A stretch of 64,000 nucleotides of DNA from Rhipidocladum racemiflorum. Lineage: Eukaryota > Streptophyta > Magnoliopsida > Poales > Poaceae. Position numbers and translations under genes: made by a program. The stretch covers positions 47,086,855 through 47,150,854 of the forward strand of contig CM070590.1 of assembly GCA_036346355.1 (NCBI GenBank). Reading direction: 5' to 3'. The notes under the pieces are model-generated. The model was given only the letters and a program-made list of their open reading frames with translations. It was not told where the DNA came from and ran no database searches. Positions within the stretch are counted from its first letter, which is position 1, and each line of letters begins with the position of its first letter. Below, in pieces: positions 46,243 to 56,953 of this stretch.

Positions 46243-48254
46243 TGTAACACCCCATAAATCTCAAGCTGTTGTATAGGAACAATTCGACTGACATTTCCCT
46301 AAAATAGGACAATCTGAAGCAATTCAAATAGGAATAATATCACAACATTAATACTAGAGACAACGAGTCTAATTCAACCAGTATCAACCATAAATATAAC
46401 ACATCACTAATGGGACAACCGTAGCGAGAACAAGTTTAAAGGGAACAACAATGGGTCTATTTGTAATAAAATTTCATCCAACTAATGAATTATTTAAAGC
46501 ACTAGATCATGTGAGTCGTGATGACATAATAAAATTTATTGTGTTGCTAGCCCACCCTTCATGCTTACGACTCACGTAGCTACGAAAACATCAAAATAGC
46601 AAGTAGTGAGATTGGGTAATCTCAACAAGCGGTTTTAACAACTAATACAAATAAAACATCCACCATATATCTATCATTCCACATTCCTCATATACAATAC
46701 CACGTCAAAGAGTCCACACCACTTCAGTAAATGCATATGATTGATGCACATGCTTATGCCATGTTCCTCCTCACCGTGCCCTTTCTAGGAACACCGCTGT
46801 TGTACGGCTTTGATCGCGCCTGTCAAGCGTCGACAAACTTCAATGCATGATTATGCAGTTAATGCTTCATGCATGAATTCATTCATAACCCCTCCCACTG
46901 AGTCCACATGTTTGCATATCATCATATGGCATGGATAGAAAGCAAATATCATAGAGATGAAATGTTTAGACAATTCATCCGGTAAACAACATCATTCTTC
47001 ACCTTACTCATGATTCATAGCTAAACCACAACATCACACTGCCAGTCAAGATATTGCAATCCTCAAAGCAAGTGATTAAACCATGTATGATTGCTGTAAT
47101 TGGAGTTTATAGTGAAAGCGAAGCAAACAACAATGTATAGCTTAACAATACAACTACTTCCACTTGCGCTTTAGGCGTGGGCGATGAACCTAGTTACGCC
47201 CAGCAGTGGCACCACCTGAACAAACATTATTTCAGTACATAGAGACATCACAATTCATCACACAATTCAAACACACGCTTCCTATTCCCCGATCCCATTT
47301 AAGCGCCAAAAAACCCCGATCTGTCCGGATCGAACAGCAGCACCCTCTCTTCCCAATTTCGTATCTTTTTTTATACTATTCATAAAAATACAAAAAATTA
47401 CAGTAGCTAGATATTGACGAGATCTACAACCTTCATGAAGGTCAAAAATTTCAATTCCGCTGTTAAACATGCCTAAACAACCGTCAACATAGTGGAATGA
47501 AATCTGTTCAGATTCTGTTCGTCATCTTCCAACAGCGATAAATCTCATACCGATGCCCCAAAAATTCTGAAACAATTACAGAAGCTAGGTCGCGACGTTA
47601 TCTACAACTTTCTAGTTATAGGTTTCTGCAGAAAAAATCGTCTAGGTCACGTAAACGCGAAACAATCCGTGCTGCACAATCTCCCCTCTCAGAAACAGCA
47701 CCACGTGAACAACTACCCTTCTCCCCATCAAAATCCATCCAAACCAAACACCACTAGATCTAATACCCTCCTAATCCCTAGGGGGAATAGGGGTAAAAGA
47801 TGGGACCTTTTACCTTGAGTTCTCCCTTGAGAACCCACAAAGATTGGCAGCTGATCCCGAAGCGGAAATCTGTCCTCCTCTCGAATGTTCCTTCGTGAAC
47901 CGTGGTGGATCCTCGAACCACCACGCCAGGAAGGAGAAGGGAGGGGCGGCTGCCTAGGGAGGGAGTGGTGGCTGCCAAGGGAGGAAGTGGTGGCTCCTAG
48001 GGTTTGAGGAGGGGTGGCACCACTAAGGGAGAGGTGGCCTACCACCAAGCGTGAGGAGGGGAAGGTGGGAAGGGAATTCTCGCCCAGGCCCAGTTGCCCT
48101 CAGCTAAAACTAGCCCAAAACTCCAATTTTTTTAATATTAATTGCAACATAAAACTCAATTATTTCGTCTCCCAACATTTCCTTCATTCCTTCCGAAATC
48201 GAAACAAGGGAGAAAAACCCCCCTACGGTAACTCCCAAATTCTAAGGCATCACA
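46243..48254 (-). repeat. LARD-like element 5' LTR
   Basis: 2012 bp, the mate of 40003-42026. Differences are many small indels and a few substitutions, more indels than expected for simple ageing. No gene. Confidence 0.85.
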
Positions 48255-51200
48255 CATAAGTAGATTCGAAAGCAGTAGAAACAAGTATGGCATAAATAAC
48301 TTTTCACAGGTTTAGTAAACATCTTTCTCATCCTAATCCACATTTCTATCAACATCATTATTAATCCAACCCAACCTTTCAAGTCCAAGTTATTTTTGAG
48401 AAAGTCTAACCCTTGACTGTAATTCCCGAGCGATGTCCAATACCGCGGACACGGCTATTCGAATAGATTGTACACTCTGCAGAGGTTATGCACTTTACCC
48501 ACAAGATACAGTCAAACACCACAAAGGCGAAGTTCAGTAACAAAGTCTTTCGGAAACTTCTAACAGCACAAGTGGTCCTCCCCGGTTGTTGCACACTAAC
48601 CCTTCCCTTAGCTAAGGCGAAGTTTAGGCCAACCAACCGTTAGATGGGTACCTAGCCGCAGCCCCGGTACGCTCCCCGCACAACATACACAAAGGGTGTA
48701 GTTGACCTCACGAGGTCCCACAGTGCGTTATTAGCAACTTAATCAACTAGGTCCGTCCCATTACTGAGACATGTGGTTGCAAGATTGACTCAGTTCAAAG
48801 GCTTGCAAGGTTAAGTCCTTAGGGTGACCAGGCAAGACTACTCAAGAACCAAATCAACATCCCTAGTGCCACAACCGCCCACCTGATCATTCTTGCCACA
48901 TGCCGGCCGAAAACTATTTATCAAACCCCGCTTGATTACCATGCACCACGTGCCATCAACATCACATGATACCTTTCCAAAACAGGTTCAATATATCATT
49001 AAGTCAATATTAACATTTGATTGTCCAAAATCATGTCATGAGCACGTAAGTGTGTCTAAGCAACATACTACAACGATCTAATTTCCCATGTTGGCAATTT
49101 AATAATGTCCAACTAGTAAACCACAACTAGGGTGACAAGGGTCATGGCACATATTTAATTAATCAAAGTGTCATACAGCAATTTGGCATTTATCTAATTT
49201 CCCATATTTAAATAAAGTATTTTCTAATTGAACTAGCATGCAATAATTTGAACCAAAATAGATTTCAAAATAGGATCAACATGGTCAAAGCACAACTTGC
49301 CTTCAAAAAGTACTTGTTCTTGGTCTTGAGTTGGATCCTGAGTCAAGATTTCTCCTTGAATCCTTCCCAAGACTTCAACGTCTACTCGTAACGCGTGCAA
49401 ATAGCAACAAATGAATAAAACAGAAGACCAAAAGTGTCCAAACATCCAAATAAAATCCATAAACAGAGAGAACATAATTTTATGAATTTTTAGGAACTGG
49501 AATCGTTCAAATCGGAGTTAAAATGCAAAAGTTATGATTATTTAAAGTTTAAATAATCAAATAAATAATATTACAGAGAAAAACTTTAGTCCAAAAATTA
49601 AATAAAATTCATAATTAGGTAGATCTCAATTTTATACAAATTTAGAAATTTGAATCACTCAAATCGGAGTTGAAACGCAAAAGTTATAAGCGTTTGAAGT
49701 TTGAAACAAAATCTGAAATCATTACTTCGAATTAATAAATCATTTTCTTTTTCGAAAATTAATTATTGCGTCAGCCTGGACACGTGGCAGCCTCTGATTG
49801 GATGGCTGACGTCAGCCGGTCCATGGGCTCAGCCCACGGCTTGGCTCGGTCCACGGCTCCATGTGTCGCTGACAGGTGGGTCCCCTCGAGTGACGTCACT
49901 GCTAACGTCAGCGGGGCTCACTTACGATCTTGGCAGTGGGACCTTGTGGCGTCATTCTTGGCGTCGGCGCCTTCTGGGACGACCGTGACATGCGGGCCCG
50001 CCATGACGTCAGCGTGACGTCATGGTGCAGGGTGGCTGGGCCGCTGACATGCGGGCCCCGCGTGTCAGCGTCACACGCACGCGCGCGTGGACAACGCTGA
50101 TCGCGGCGGTCATCTTTCCCGGACGCGTGGCGCAATGTCGGCCGTTGATTTGAAAATCAACGGCCCAGATTAGATCTGGCTCTCACGTGTTTGGGTTAAC
50201 GCGTTTGATCTGGACCGTTGGATTTAGATCCAACGGTCGAGATTGGATCTGGGATTTTGGACGGGATCTCACTATGGGATGATGTGGCGCAATCTGGGCC
50301 CTTGGATGAAGATCCGACGGCTGAGGGAGCTCGAGGTCCGGCGATGGCGAGCGGCGGTCTTTGGAGTCACCGGCTGGACGACGACCTAGCCGACGGCGTT
50401 CAGCGCGCTCCGGCGAGGTGAGAGGTCTCTTCGACGCGGCTTGACCTCTCCTGCTCGATCGACCCCAACGGCGGCGGAGGACGACGGAGACGGCGGCAAT
50501 CGGCGAAAAACTACGGCGGAACGCTACGGCAACTACGGCGAGCCATTGCGGCTAGACGGCGGCGGCTCAGGCGACGTTGTCTAGGGCTACGGGTGCGCAC
50601 GGAAGTCGGCGTCACGGCATGGGTGGCGACACATTAAATAGGGCCCTCGACGTCCGTGAAACGCACGGAAACCGAGGTCCTCTCCGTTGCGGCGGCGGAG
50701 TCCGGCGGCGTCTCGGATTGGGTGACGTGGCACGCGCACAGCCGTTGGATCGAGATCAGCGGTGCGTGAGTTTAGGTTGGTCGGACTTCGGACGAAATGG
50801 GCGGCTCGGTCGGACTCGGGCTCGGTGACGTGGCTCAACCATGGCCGTTGGATCTTGATCCAGCGGTCTGAACTGAGTTGGTAGGCGGGTTAATTTGGAC
50901 CAAGCTGGCGCGAAGTCGACTCGAGTCGACTTCGGACTTCGAGTCGGACCGTCGATCGGAGGAACAGTAAAACCCACTCGATTTAATTAATCCAATTAAA
51001 TTCTCAGAAATTCAATTAAATCATTAAAAATAGCAAAAGACTCAGAAAAATTCCAGAAAAATTTTGGAAAATATTTTGGAACATTTTGGACTCAAATAAA
51101 ATATTTCCAATAAATTTCTATTTGCAAAGTTTAATTCTTTAATTATTTCAAAATGGAATAAATTCAAATAAATTCCAAATAATTCCAAATAAATTCCAGA

Positions 51201-51271
51201 AAATTCCAAAAATTCACCAAAGTGCCAAATCACACATGAATTTAAGAAAAGCAAAATTTTGGGGTGTTACA

Positions 51272-51289
51272 AACCTCCCCCCTTAACAG
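51272..51289 (-). promoter_or_regulatory. Tekay unit B polypurine tract
   Basis: The same 'aaggggggaggtt' tract as unit A, abutting the LTR at 51271. Confidence 0.8.
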
Positions 51290-51316
51290 AATCTCGTCCC
51301 CGAGATTCAGGGCTTA

Positions 51317-52107
51317 CTAAAGGAATAGGTTCGGAAACTCTTTCTTCAAATCCTCCTCGCGCTCCCAAGTTGCTCACTCTCCGCGTGGTCGCTCCACTTA
51401 ACTCTACAGAAGCGGGTTGACTTATTTCTAGTCTCTCGATCCATATTGTCCAAAATCTTCACGGGATGCTCCTTGTAAGTCAGATCCTCTCGCAACTCAA
51501 TTGACTCTAGCGGTGTCTGCTCTCAGTACTCGGAGACACTTCTTCAATCGGGACACGTGGAACACGTCATGCACTCTGCTAATGATCATGTAACTTTAGC
51601 TGGTAAGCAACTTCGCCTCTGCGGCTCAAAATCTTAAATGGTCCAACATAACGGGGTGCGAGTTTCCCTTTGGCATGGAACCTCTTAACCCCTCTGAGCG
51701 GCGTGACTCTGAGATACACGAAATCTTCTGGTTCGAAATTCAGGTCTCGGCGACGGTTGTCAGCATAACTCTTACAGCCGTGATTGGGCTATCTTCAATC
51801 TCTCACGATCATGGCAACTGCTCTCGGCTTCTTGAAGAATATCTGGCCCAAAGACATGGCGTTCACCTGTCTCATTCCAGTTCAATGGCGTCCGACAGGG
51901 TCGTCCATATAGTGCTTCAAATGGTGACATTTACAAACTAGCCTGGTAACTATTATTGTAACTGAACTCGGCATACGGCAAGCTCTTATCCCAAGAAGTA
52001 GCATAAGCTAATGCACACGCTCTTAGCATATCCTCCAGAATCTGATTGACTCTTTCGGTCTGTCCATCCGTCTGTGGATGATAGGCTGTACTGAAGTTCA
52101 AACGGGT
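51317..52107 (-). pseudogene. Tekay B integrase C-terminus and chromodomain
   Basis: This continues pol after a stop at 52108-52110. Readable parts are the catalytic Glu segment (HPQTDGQTERVNQ), the GPY/F region, and a chromodomain that keeps the Tyr codon lost in unit A (LTYKEHPVKIL), ending at the same stop position as in A. A second stop (CAA-type codon to TAA, near 51930) and several small indels lie in between, so this copy cannot make full integrase. Confidence 0.78.
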
Positions 52108-53430
52108 TCACATGGCTTCATGCAACTTATTCCAGAACCTTGAGGTAAATTGGGTACCTCGGTCCGATACAATCCTCTTTGGCACTCCGTGTAAACAGAC
52201 GATCCTGATCATGTACAACTCTGCTAATTTATCTCCCGAGTAGGTGGTCTTCACGGGGATAAAATGGGCTACTTTGGTCAAGCGATCCACTATAACCCAT
52301 ATGGAGTCATAACCTCCTTGAGTCTTAGGCAAACCGGTAATGAAATCCATTCCGATTTCCTCCCACTTCCACTCAGGTATTTTCAGTGGCTGCAACAATC
52401 CTGCTGGTCTCTGATGCATTGCCTTGACTCTCTGGCATACGTCGCACAATGCAACATGCTCGGCAAATTCACGCTTCATGCTCGGCCACCAGAATCTTCC
52501 CTTCAAATCCTGATACATCTTGGCGCTTTCAGGATGAATTGAATACTTGGAGTCATGGGCTTCTTCTAGAATCAACTGCTTCAGCTCCTTTTTGTTCGGC
52601 ACACAAATGCGATCCTTCATCCATAACGTGCCTTGCTCATCCAACTTGAAGTCCTCTGCCTTGTCTTCCTCCTTGATGAACCTGATCCTGCGGATCTTGT
52701 CATCATCGTTCTGTCCTTCTCGGATCTGATCCTCTAGGGTAGGCTTTACTTCTAATGCGGCCAAGAATCCGCTAGGTACCACCTCAATCTTCATTCTCTG
52801 GAAATCCTCACATAACTCATCCTGACTTGTGGCTAGCAACATACTCACGGTATGGCTTTTCCGACTCAGAGCATCGGCTACTACGTTGGCCTTCCCGGGA
52901 TGGTAATGGATTCCAACATTGTAGTCCTTGATCAACTCTAACCATCTCCTCTGCCTCATATTCAGATCTGACTGGGTGAATATGTACTTAAGGCTCTTAT
53001 GATCCGTGTACACTTTACATCTGTTCCCGATCAGATAGTGACGCCATATCTTCAAGGCATGCACTACGGCAGCTAACTCTAGGTCATGCGTCGGGTAATT
53101 TTCCTCATGTGGCCTCAACTGCCTTGATGCATAAACGACGACCTTTCCATTCTGCATCAGCACACATCCAAGTCCTTGGCGCGATGCGTCACAGTAAATA
53201 TCAAAGCTTTGATTAACATCCGGTAGAACTAACACTGGCGCTGATGTCAATCGTTTCTTCAGTTCTTGAAAACCTTTCTCGCACTCTGGCGTCCATGCAA
53301 ACTTCTTCTCCTTTTTCAGCAATTGCGTGAGAGGTTTCGCAATTGTCGAAAAGCCTTCAATGAAACGGCGATAGTATCCTGCCATTCCAAGGAAACTCCG
53401 GATCTGGGTCACGATCTTGGCTGCTCCCAA
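52108..53430 (-). CDS. Tekay B pol: RT thumb, RNase H, integrase first half
   Basis: 440 residues open: IRSFLGMAGYYRRFIEGFS (RT thumb), RNase H with FDIYCDASRQGLGCVL, LELAAVVHALKIWRHYL, YTDHKSLKYIF and NVVADALSRK, then the HHCC finger (KYSIHPESAKMYQ, LCDVCQRVK) and core MDFITGLPKTQGGYDSIW, IVSDRGTQFTSRFW. It stops at HEAM, where unit A has Gly (GGA); here the codon is TGA. The leading MGAAK is out of the natural polyprotein; a frameshift at about 53430-53485 separates it from RT. Confidence 0.88.
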   Translation of the reverse strand: MGAAKIVTQIRSFLGMAGYYRRFIEGFSTIAKPLTQLLKKEKKFAWTPECEKGFQELKKRLTSAPVLVLPDVNQSFDIYCDASRQGLGCVLMQNGKVVVYASRQLRPHEENYPTHDLELAAVVHALKIWRHYLIGNRCKVYTDHKSLKYIFTQSDLNMRQRRWLELIKDYNVGIHYHPGKANVVADALSRKSHTVSMLLATSQDELCEDFQRMKIEVVPSGFLAALEVKPTLEDQIREGQNDDDKIRRIRFIKEEDKAEDFKLDEQGTLWMKDRICVPNKKELKQLILEEAHDSKYSIHPESAKMYQDLKGRFWWPSMKREFAEHVALCDVCQRVKAMHQRPAGLLQPLKIPEWKWEEIGMDFITGLPKTQGGYDSIWVIVDRLTKVAHFIPVKTTYSGDKLAELYMIRIVCLHGVPKRIVSDRGTQFTSRFWNKLHEAM

Positions 53431-53484
53431 TGTAACACAGCTTCTACTTTACTTGGATCAACGGCGACTCCTTCATGGCGGTCA

Positions 53485-54681
53485 TTACATGTCCGAGGAA
53501 TTCCACCTTGTCCTTCCAAAAATCACACTTACTTGAACTTGGCGAAGAGTTGCTTTGTTCCTCAGCTTTTCCAAAACTCGCCTCAAGTGTTCGGCATGTT
53601 CATCCTCTGTCTTGGAGTAGATTAGGATATCATCTATGAACACAACAACAAACTTGTCCAAATATTCCATGAACACCTTATTCATCATATTCATGAAATA
53701 TGCTGGCGCATTCGTCAGACCAAAGGACATAACTGTAAACTCGTAATGTCCATATCTTGACGAAAATGCGGTCTTCGGAATATCCTCTGATCGGATCTTC
53801 AACTGATGGTATCCCGATCTCAGATCAATCTTGGAGAAAACTCCGGCTCCTCTCAGCTGGTCAAACAAATAATCAATCCTGGGTAGCGGGTATTTGTTCT
53901 TCACAATAACTTCATTGAGTGCACGGTAATCAATGCACATCCTGAAACTCCCATCCTTCTTCTTGACAAACAGAACTGGCGCTCCCCACGGCGACGAACT
54001 CGGTCTGATAAATCCTTTCTCCATTAACTCTTCAAGCTGTTTCTTCATCTCTACCAATTTTTCGGTGGACATCCGATAAGGTCTCTTTGCTATCGGTGCT
54101 GTACCAGGTACAAGCTCTATCACAAACTCTATCTCCCTGCCTGGCGGCATACCAGGTAGATCTTCCGGAAAAACATCTGGGTACTCATTCACTACCGAGA
54201 CATCTTCTATGCTGATTGCCTGGCTACTGTTAACCATCAACTGTCCATCTCTAACTGCAGTAGCTTGAAATTCCACTTTCTTTCCACACGGGCTCTCAAC
54301 TGAGATAGTCCTTCGTCCACAATCCAATACGGCCTTGTGCTTGGATAGCCAATCCATTCCCAAAATAACATCTAAGGTCTGGGTTTCCAAAATAATAAGG
54401 TTCGCTAGGAACTCTATCCCATCTATTAGTATTCTCACCCCGGAACATCCTACTTTCGTTCGGAGTTCGGAACCAGGGGTTTGAACTAAAAGCATGCATT
54501 TAAGTCTTGCAATCCCCAAGTCATTTCTAGCAGCAAAGCCTTGTGAAACAAACGAATGCGAAGCTCCAGAATCAAACAAAACTGTCGCAAGTACTGAGTT
54601 AACAAGTAACTTACCCAGTACAACATCCGTAGCATTCTGCAGTGCATCTGCGGTGACATGGTTGACTCGGCCTCTCACCAC
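53485..54681 (-). CDS. Tekay B protease and reverse transcriptase
   Basis: 398 residues. Protease: TVLFDSGASHSFVSQGFAA (catalytic DSG) and LDVILGMDWLSKHKAVLDC. RT: a linker with VPGTAPIAKRPYRMSTEK, then LFVKKKDGSFRMCIDYRAL, SKIDLRSGYHQLKIRSED, FTVMSFGLTNAPAYFMNMM and the catalytic VVVFIDDILIYSKTEDEH. All seven RT blocks are in one frame, making this the best RT in the window. The last residues after LRRVLEKLR are out of frame (a T-rich indel near 53555). The Met at 54681 is internal to the polyprotein. Confidence 0.9.
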   Translation of the reverse strand: MVRGRVNHVTADALQNATDVVLGKLLVNSVLATVLFDSGASHSFVSQGFAARNDLGIARLKCMLLVQTPGSELRTKVGCSGVRILIDGIEFLANLIILETQTLDVILGMDWLSKHKAVLDCGRRTISVESPCGKKVEFQATAVRDGQLMVNSSQAISIEDVSVVNEYPDVFPEDLPGMPPGREIEFVIELVPGTAPIAKRPYRMSTEKLVEMKKQLEELMEKGFIRPSSSPWGAPVLFVKKKDGSFRMCIDYRALNEVIVKNKYPLPRIDYLFDQLRGAGVFSKIDLRSGYHQLKIRSEDIPKTAFSSRYGHYEFTVMSFGLTNAPAYFMNMMNKVFMEYLDKFVVVFIDDILIYSKTEDEHAEHLRRVLEKLRNKATLRQVQVSVIFGRTRWNSSDM

Positions 54682-55733
54682 CGTCTGGGGTGTGGCCTCG
54701 TCTTTGGCGCCCTAGCGGTGTGGATCCCAAATTAAAGCGGCGGGGTCACTCCTGCTGTCTTCTTTGGGCAGCTGTTGGCAAAGTGTCCTAGCTTCGTTGC
54801 AGTTGTAGCAGCGTCTCACTTGTTCCTTCTTTGCTCAAGCGGCGTTTCGTGGGGCTGGGTCCGATAGTTACGATTGACGGGTCTTGGTGCCGTGACGGTG
54901 TCCTTGTTGCATTCTCGTGGCTGGAATCGAAAAATTGATTTGGTGCAACTCTCAGCGCCATTGCGTTCCTGGCGTGATCCTGTTTGTTGCATCTCGCGCT
55001 TCTGTTCTCATCCAGTTCCTTGCGCTTGTCCTCAAGAATAAGCGCCTTATTCACCAGTTCTGGAAATCTGGAAAGGTGTGGGTGATCAATCCCACCTGCA
55101 ATCTGAGTTAAGTCCCTTCATGAAACGAGACTGCGGCTTTATCTGCCGCAACAACCTCAGTGCGTAGCGAGCAAGGCTGTGTGAACTTGTTCGTATTCGC
55201 CACAGTGATTACCTTACTTGGTGCTCAACTCCTCCTTCTTGAGATCCATGATTCCTTCAGCACGTGATAATCGGCGGAATGCAGCTGTGAACTCCTCCCA
55301 AGTGATGTCCTCGAGGGTTCACTTGCGTGGCACAGTTCTCCCACCATTCGTAATGTTCCTTCCAACTGATGAGAAGCGTAGAGTACCTTCTCATTTCCCA
55401 TGCATTGAGCGATGTGTAACTTCCTCTCAATTGACCTTAACCAATCATCGGCCTCCAATGGATTGGCATTCCCAGAGAAAGTGGGTGGGTGAGTCCTCAT
55501 AAACTCTGACAGTCTTGTATTCTGGCGTTGTCCCTGATTGACTTGATTAGCAGTGGCCTGAGCTGTAACGTGCTGCATCTGTTGCATCATAGCATGCATC
55601 AACTGAGTCTGAGCAGCAAGAAATGCTCCAAAATTCTTCATGTCTAGTGGCGGCCTTTGGTGCTCCATCATTGGGGTTTTCTGTTGGCGAGAACCACTTC
55701 CATTGCCTCCAAAGTTTCGCGGGTGTTCACCAT
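54682..55733 (-). pseudogene. Tekay B gag
   Basis: The natural start is at 55733 (the ATG matching 38300 in unit A), but one lost G a few codons later shifts the frame. The conserved domain is readable in pieces: MKNFGAFLAAQTQLMHAMM, ANPLEADDWLRSIERKLH, then after further shifts the KELDENR basic region and the zinc knuckle start CYNCNEA, which keeps the two Cys lost in unit A. At least five small indels relative to unit A, mostly at CTG, CAG or CCTGG. Confidence 0.75.
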
Positions 55734-56016
55734 CCAATCGGTTGCTCCAAGACTTAGAGATGAGAGGGAACAAGAATAGGCAAGTAACAGGAAACTTATG
55801 CGGGGAAAAGTGTAACTTAAAGTCCAACTTTATTAACTAATGATATCAATAACTTGGTATGGTTGCTTACAATGCCTAAGGGCCTTGCAACACATACTGC
55901 ACACTCAGCAAGCAATGAAAATCCAAATCGAACTAACACTGGAGTCTAACGCCTAAAGGGTGACTCTTTATTCTATGACGCGACTCGGCGAAGGAGTCTC
56001 ACTATAGAACCTACGC

Positions 56017-56736
56017 TCACTCATCGAGAAAACCTCCACGGCCTGGGTACGGATGCTGCGGCATAGGCGCGAAACGATTGCCATGTCCAGCAACTGTGTC
56101 ATCTGTGGTAGTCGAAGAAGCAGTGTCCTCCTCAAGCTCTGGCTCCTCCGGGTCTGGCTCGTGCAGCTCGAGCATTGGCTCCGGCTCTGGTGCGTACAAT
56201 GTCGTCTCTAACTCTCCAATCCTTTGCAGAAGGTGTGACACATACTCTTGAGCTTCCCGCCACCTGTTCTTCTCTGTCGTGATCTCCTTGCGGGCCTTCT
56301 GTAGCTCCTTGCTTGTATCATCGAGTACATCCTCCTGGGCGACAACAAGTCGTGCCAACTGTGTGACCATGGCATCCTCATCCTGAATCGCCTTCGGGTC
56401 AAGAAGGTTATTGCTGCGCGGATGATAACGGAACACCGTGCTCTCCAACTCTCTGGCGTAGATACGGGTAATGTGCCGCATTGCTCGTCGTGATACTTCT
56501 TGTATACCCATCTGCATTGTAGACCTCCTGGCAGTGCAGTGTATCGGGCGATTGCCTGGGCCCTTCTTCCTAGCAGGCACCACAATCTTCACGTCGCAAG
56601 CCTTGATCAATCCTGCTTGTCGGATCACGTCCACTTGGTATTGCGGCTTCTCAAAATCTCCGAGAGTTTGTAGTATACGCCAAAGTTCCGCGGCGTGACC
56701 AACCTCCAGATCGACGTAGTTGAATTCTCCCTCCAT
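56017..56736 (-). CDS. Tekay B orf0, intact, unknown function
   Basis: 239 residues with a clean ATG and stop, located between the primer site and gag, same strand as gag-pol. N-terminal half: MEGEFNYVDLEVGHAAELW, a basic segment (VPARKKGPGNRPIHCTARR) and QEVSRRAMRHITRIYAREL. Middle: helix and coiled-coil-prone (QEDVLDDTSKELQKARKEI). C-terminus: acidic and Pro-rich (PDPEEPELEEDTASSTT). I recognise no catalytic motif. An extra ORF upstream of gag has been described in rice chromoviruses of the RIRE3/RIRE8 type (recalled, not checked), so this is probably that orf0. It is the only gene of unit B without any visible break. Unit A has a frameshifted copy. Confidence 0.8.
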   Translation of the reverse strand: MEGEFNYVDLEVGHAAELWRILQTLGDFEKPQYQVDVIRQAGLIKACDVKIVVPARKKGPGNRPIHCTARRSTMQMGIQEVSRRAMRHITRIYARELESTVFRYHPRSNNLLDPKAIQDEDAMVTQLARLVVAQEDVLDDTSKELQKARKEITTEKNRWREAQEYVSHLLQRIGELETTLYAPEPEPMLELHEPDPEEPELEEDTASSTTTDDTVAGHGNRFAPMPQHPYPGRGGFLDE

Positions 56737-56935
56737 CTGTCACAAGAGTGCTCACATAAGAATTCGAAATTTTTAAATCGTGACAAGGTAAGGGAAAAAT
56801 TCAGCAAGAGGCAAGAAAAGAGAGAAGGGGATAAGTCGAGATATCATTTCTTATCTTGACAACCTTTTAGCTTTTAGAAAATAGGTTTTAACCTCTCTAC
56901 GACCATTCTAGCTAGAGTTGAGCCTACGGTCAGTA

Positions 56936-56949
56936 TGGCTCTGATACCA
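56936..56949 (-). promoter_or_regulatory. Tekay B primer-binding site (tRNA-iMet type)
   Basis: Minus-strand TGGTATCAGAGCCA, four bases inside the LTR edge at 56954, identical to unit A. Confidence 0.85.
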
Positions 56950-56953
56950 CCTC

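Larger units (their letters stand above)
40003..48254 (-). mobile_element. Non-coding LTR element (LARD-like), 8.25 kb, TSD CATAA
   Basis: Plus-strand ends TGTAACACCCC and GGCATCACA are flanked by TSDs CATAA at 39998-40002 and 48255-48259. Two LTRs of about 2.02 kb (40003-42026, 46243-48254) enclose 4.2 kb that encodes no gag or pol. The minus orientation follows from a purine tract next to the left LTR and a primer-site-like sequence next to the right LTR. The size and lack of genes fit a large retrotransposon derivative mobilised by another element's proteins. The partner is not identifiable here. Confidence 0.82.
39513..51271 (-). repeat. Tekay array middle LTR, shared by units A and B, split
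   Basis: It consists of 39513-40002 plus 48260-51271, about 3502 bp without the inserted element. The left edge meets the primer site of A and the right edge meets the purine tract of B. It has no flanking duplication of its own. The layout is that of the other copies: GC-rich palindrome region about 49780-50960, TATA-like 'tatttaat' (minus) near 50636. No gene. Confidence 0.88.
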
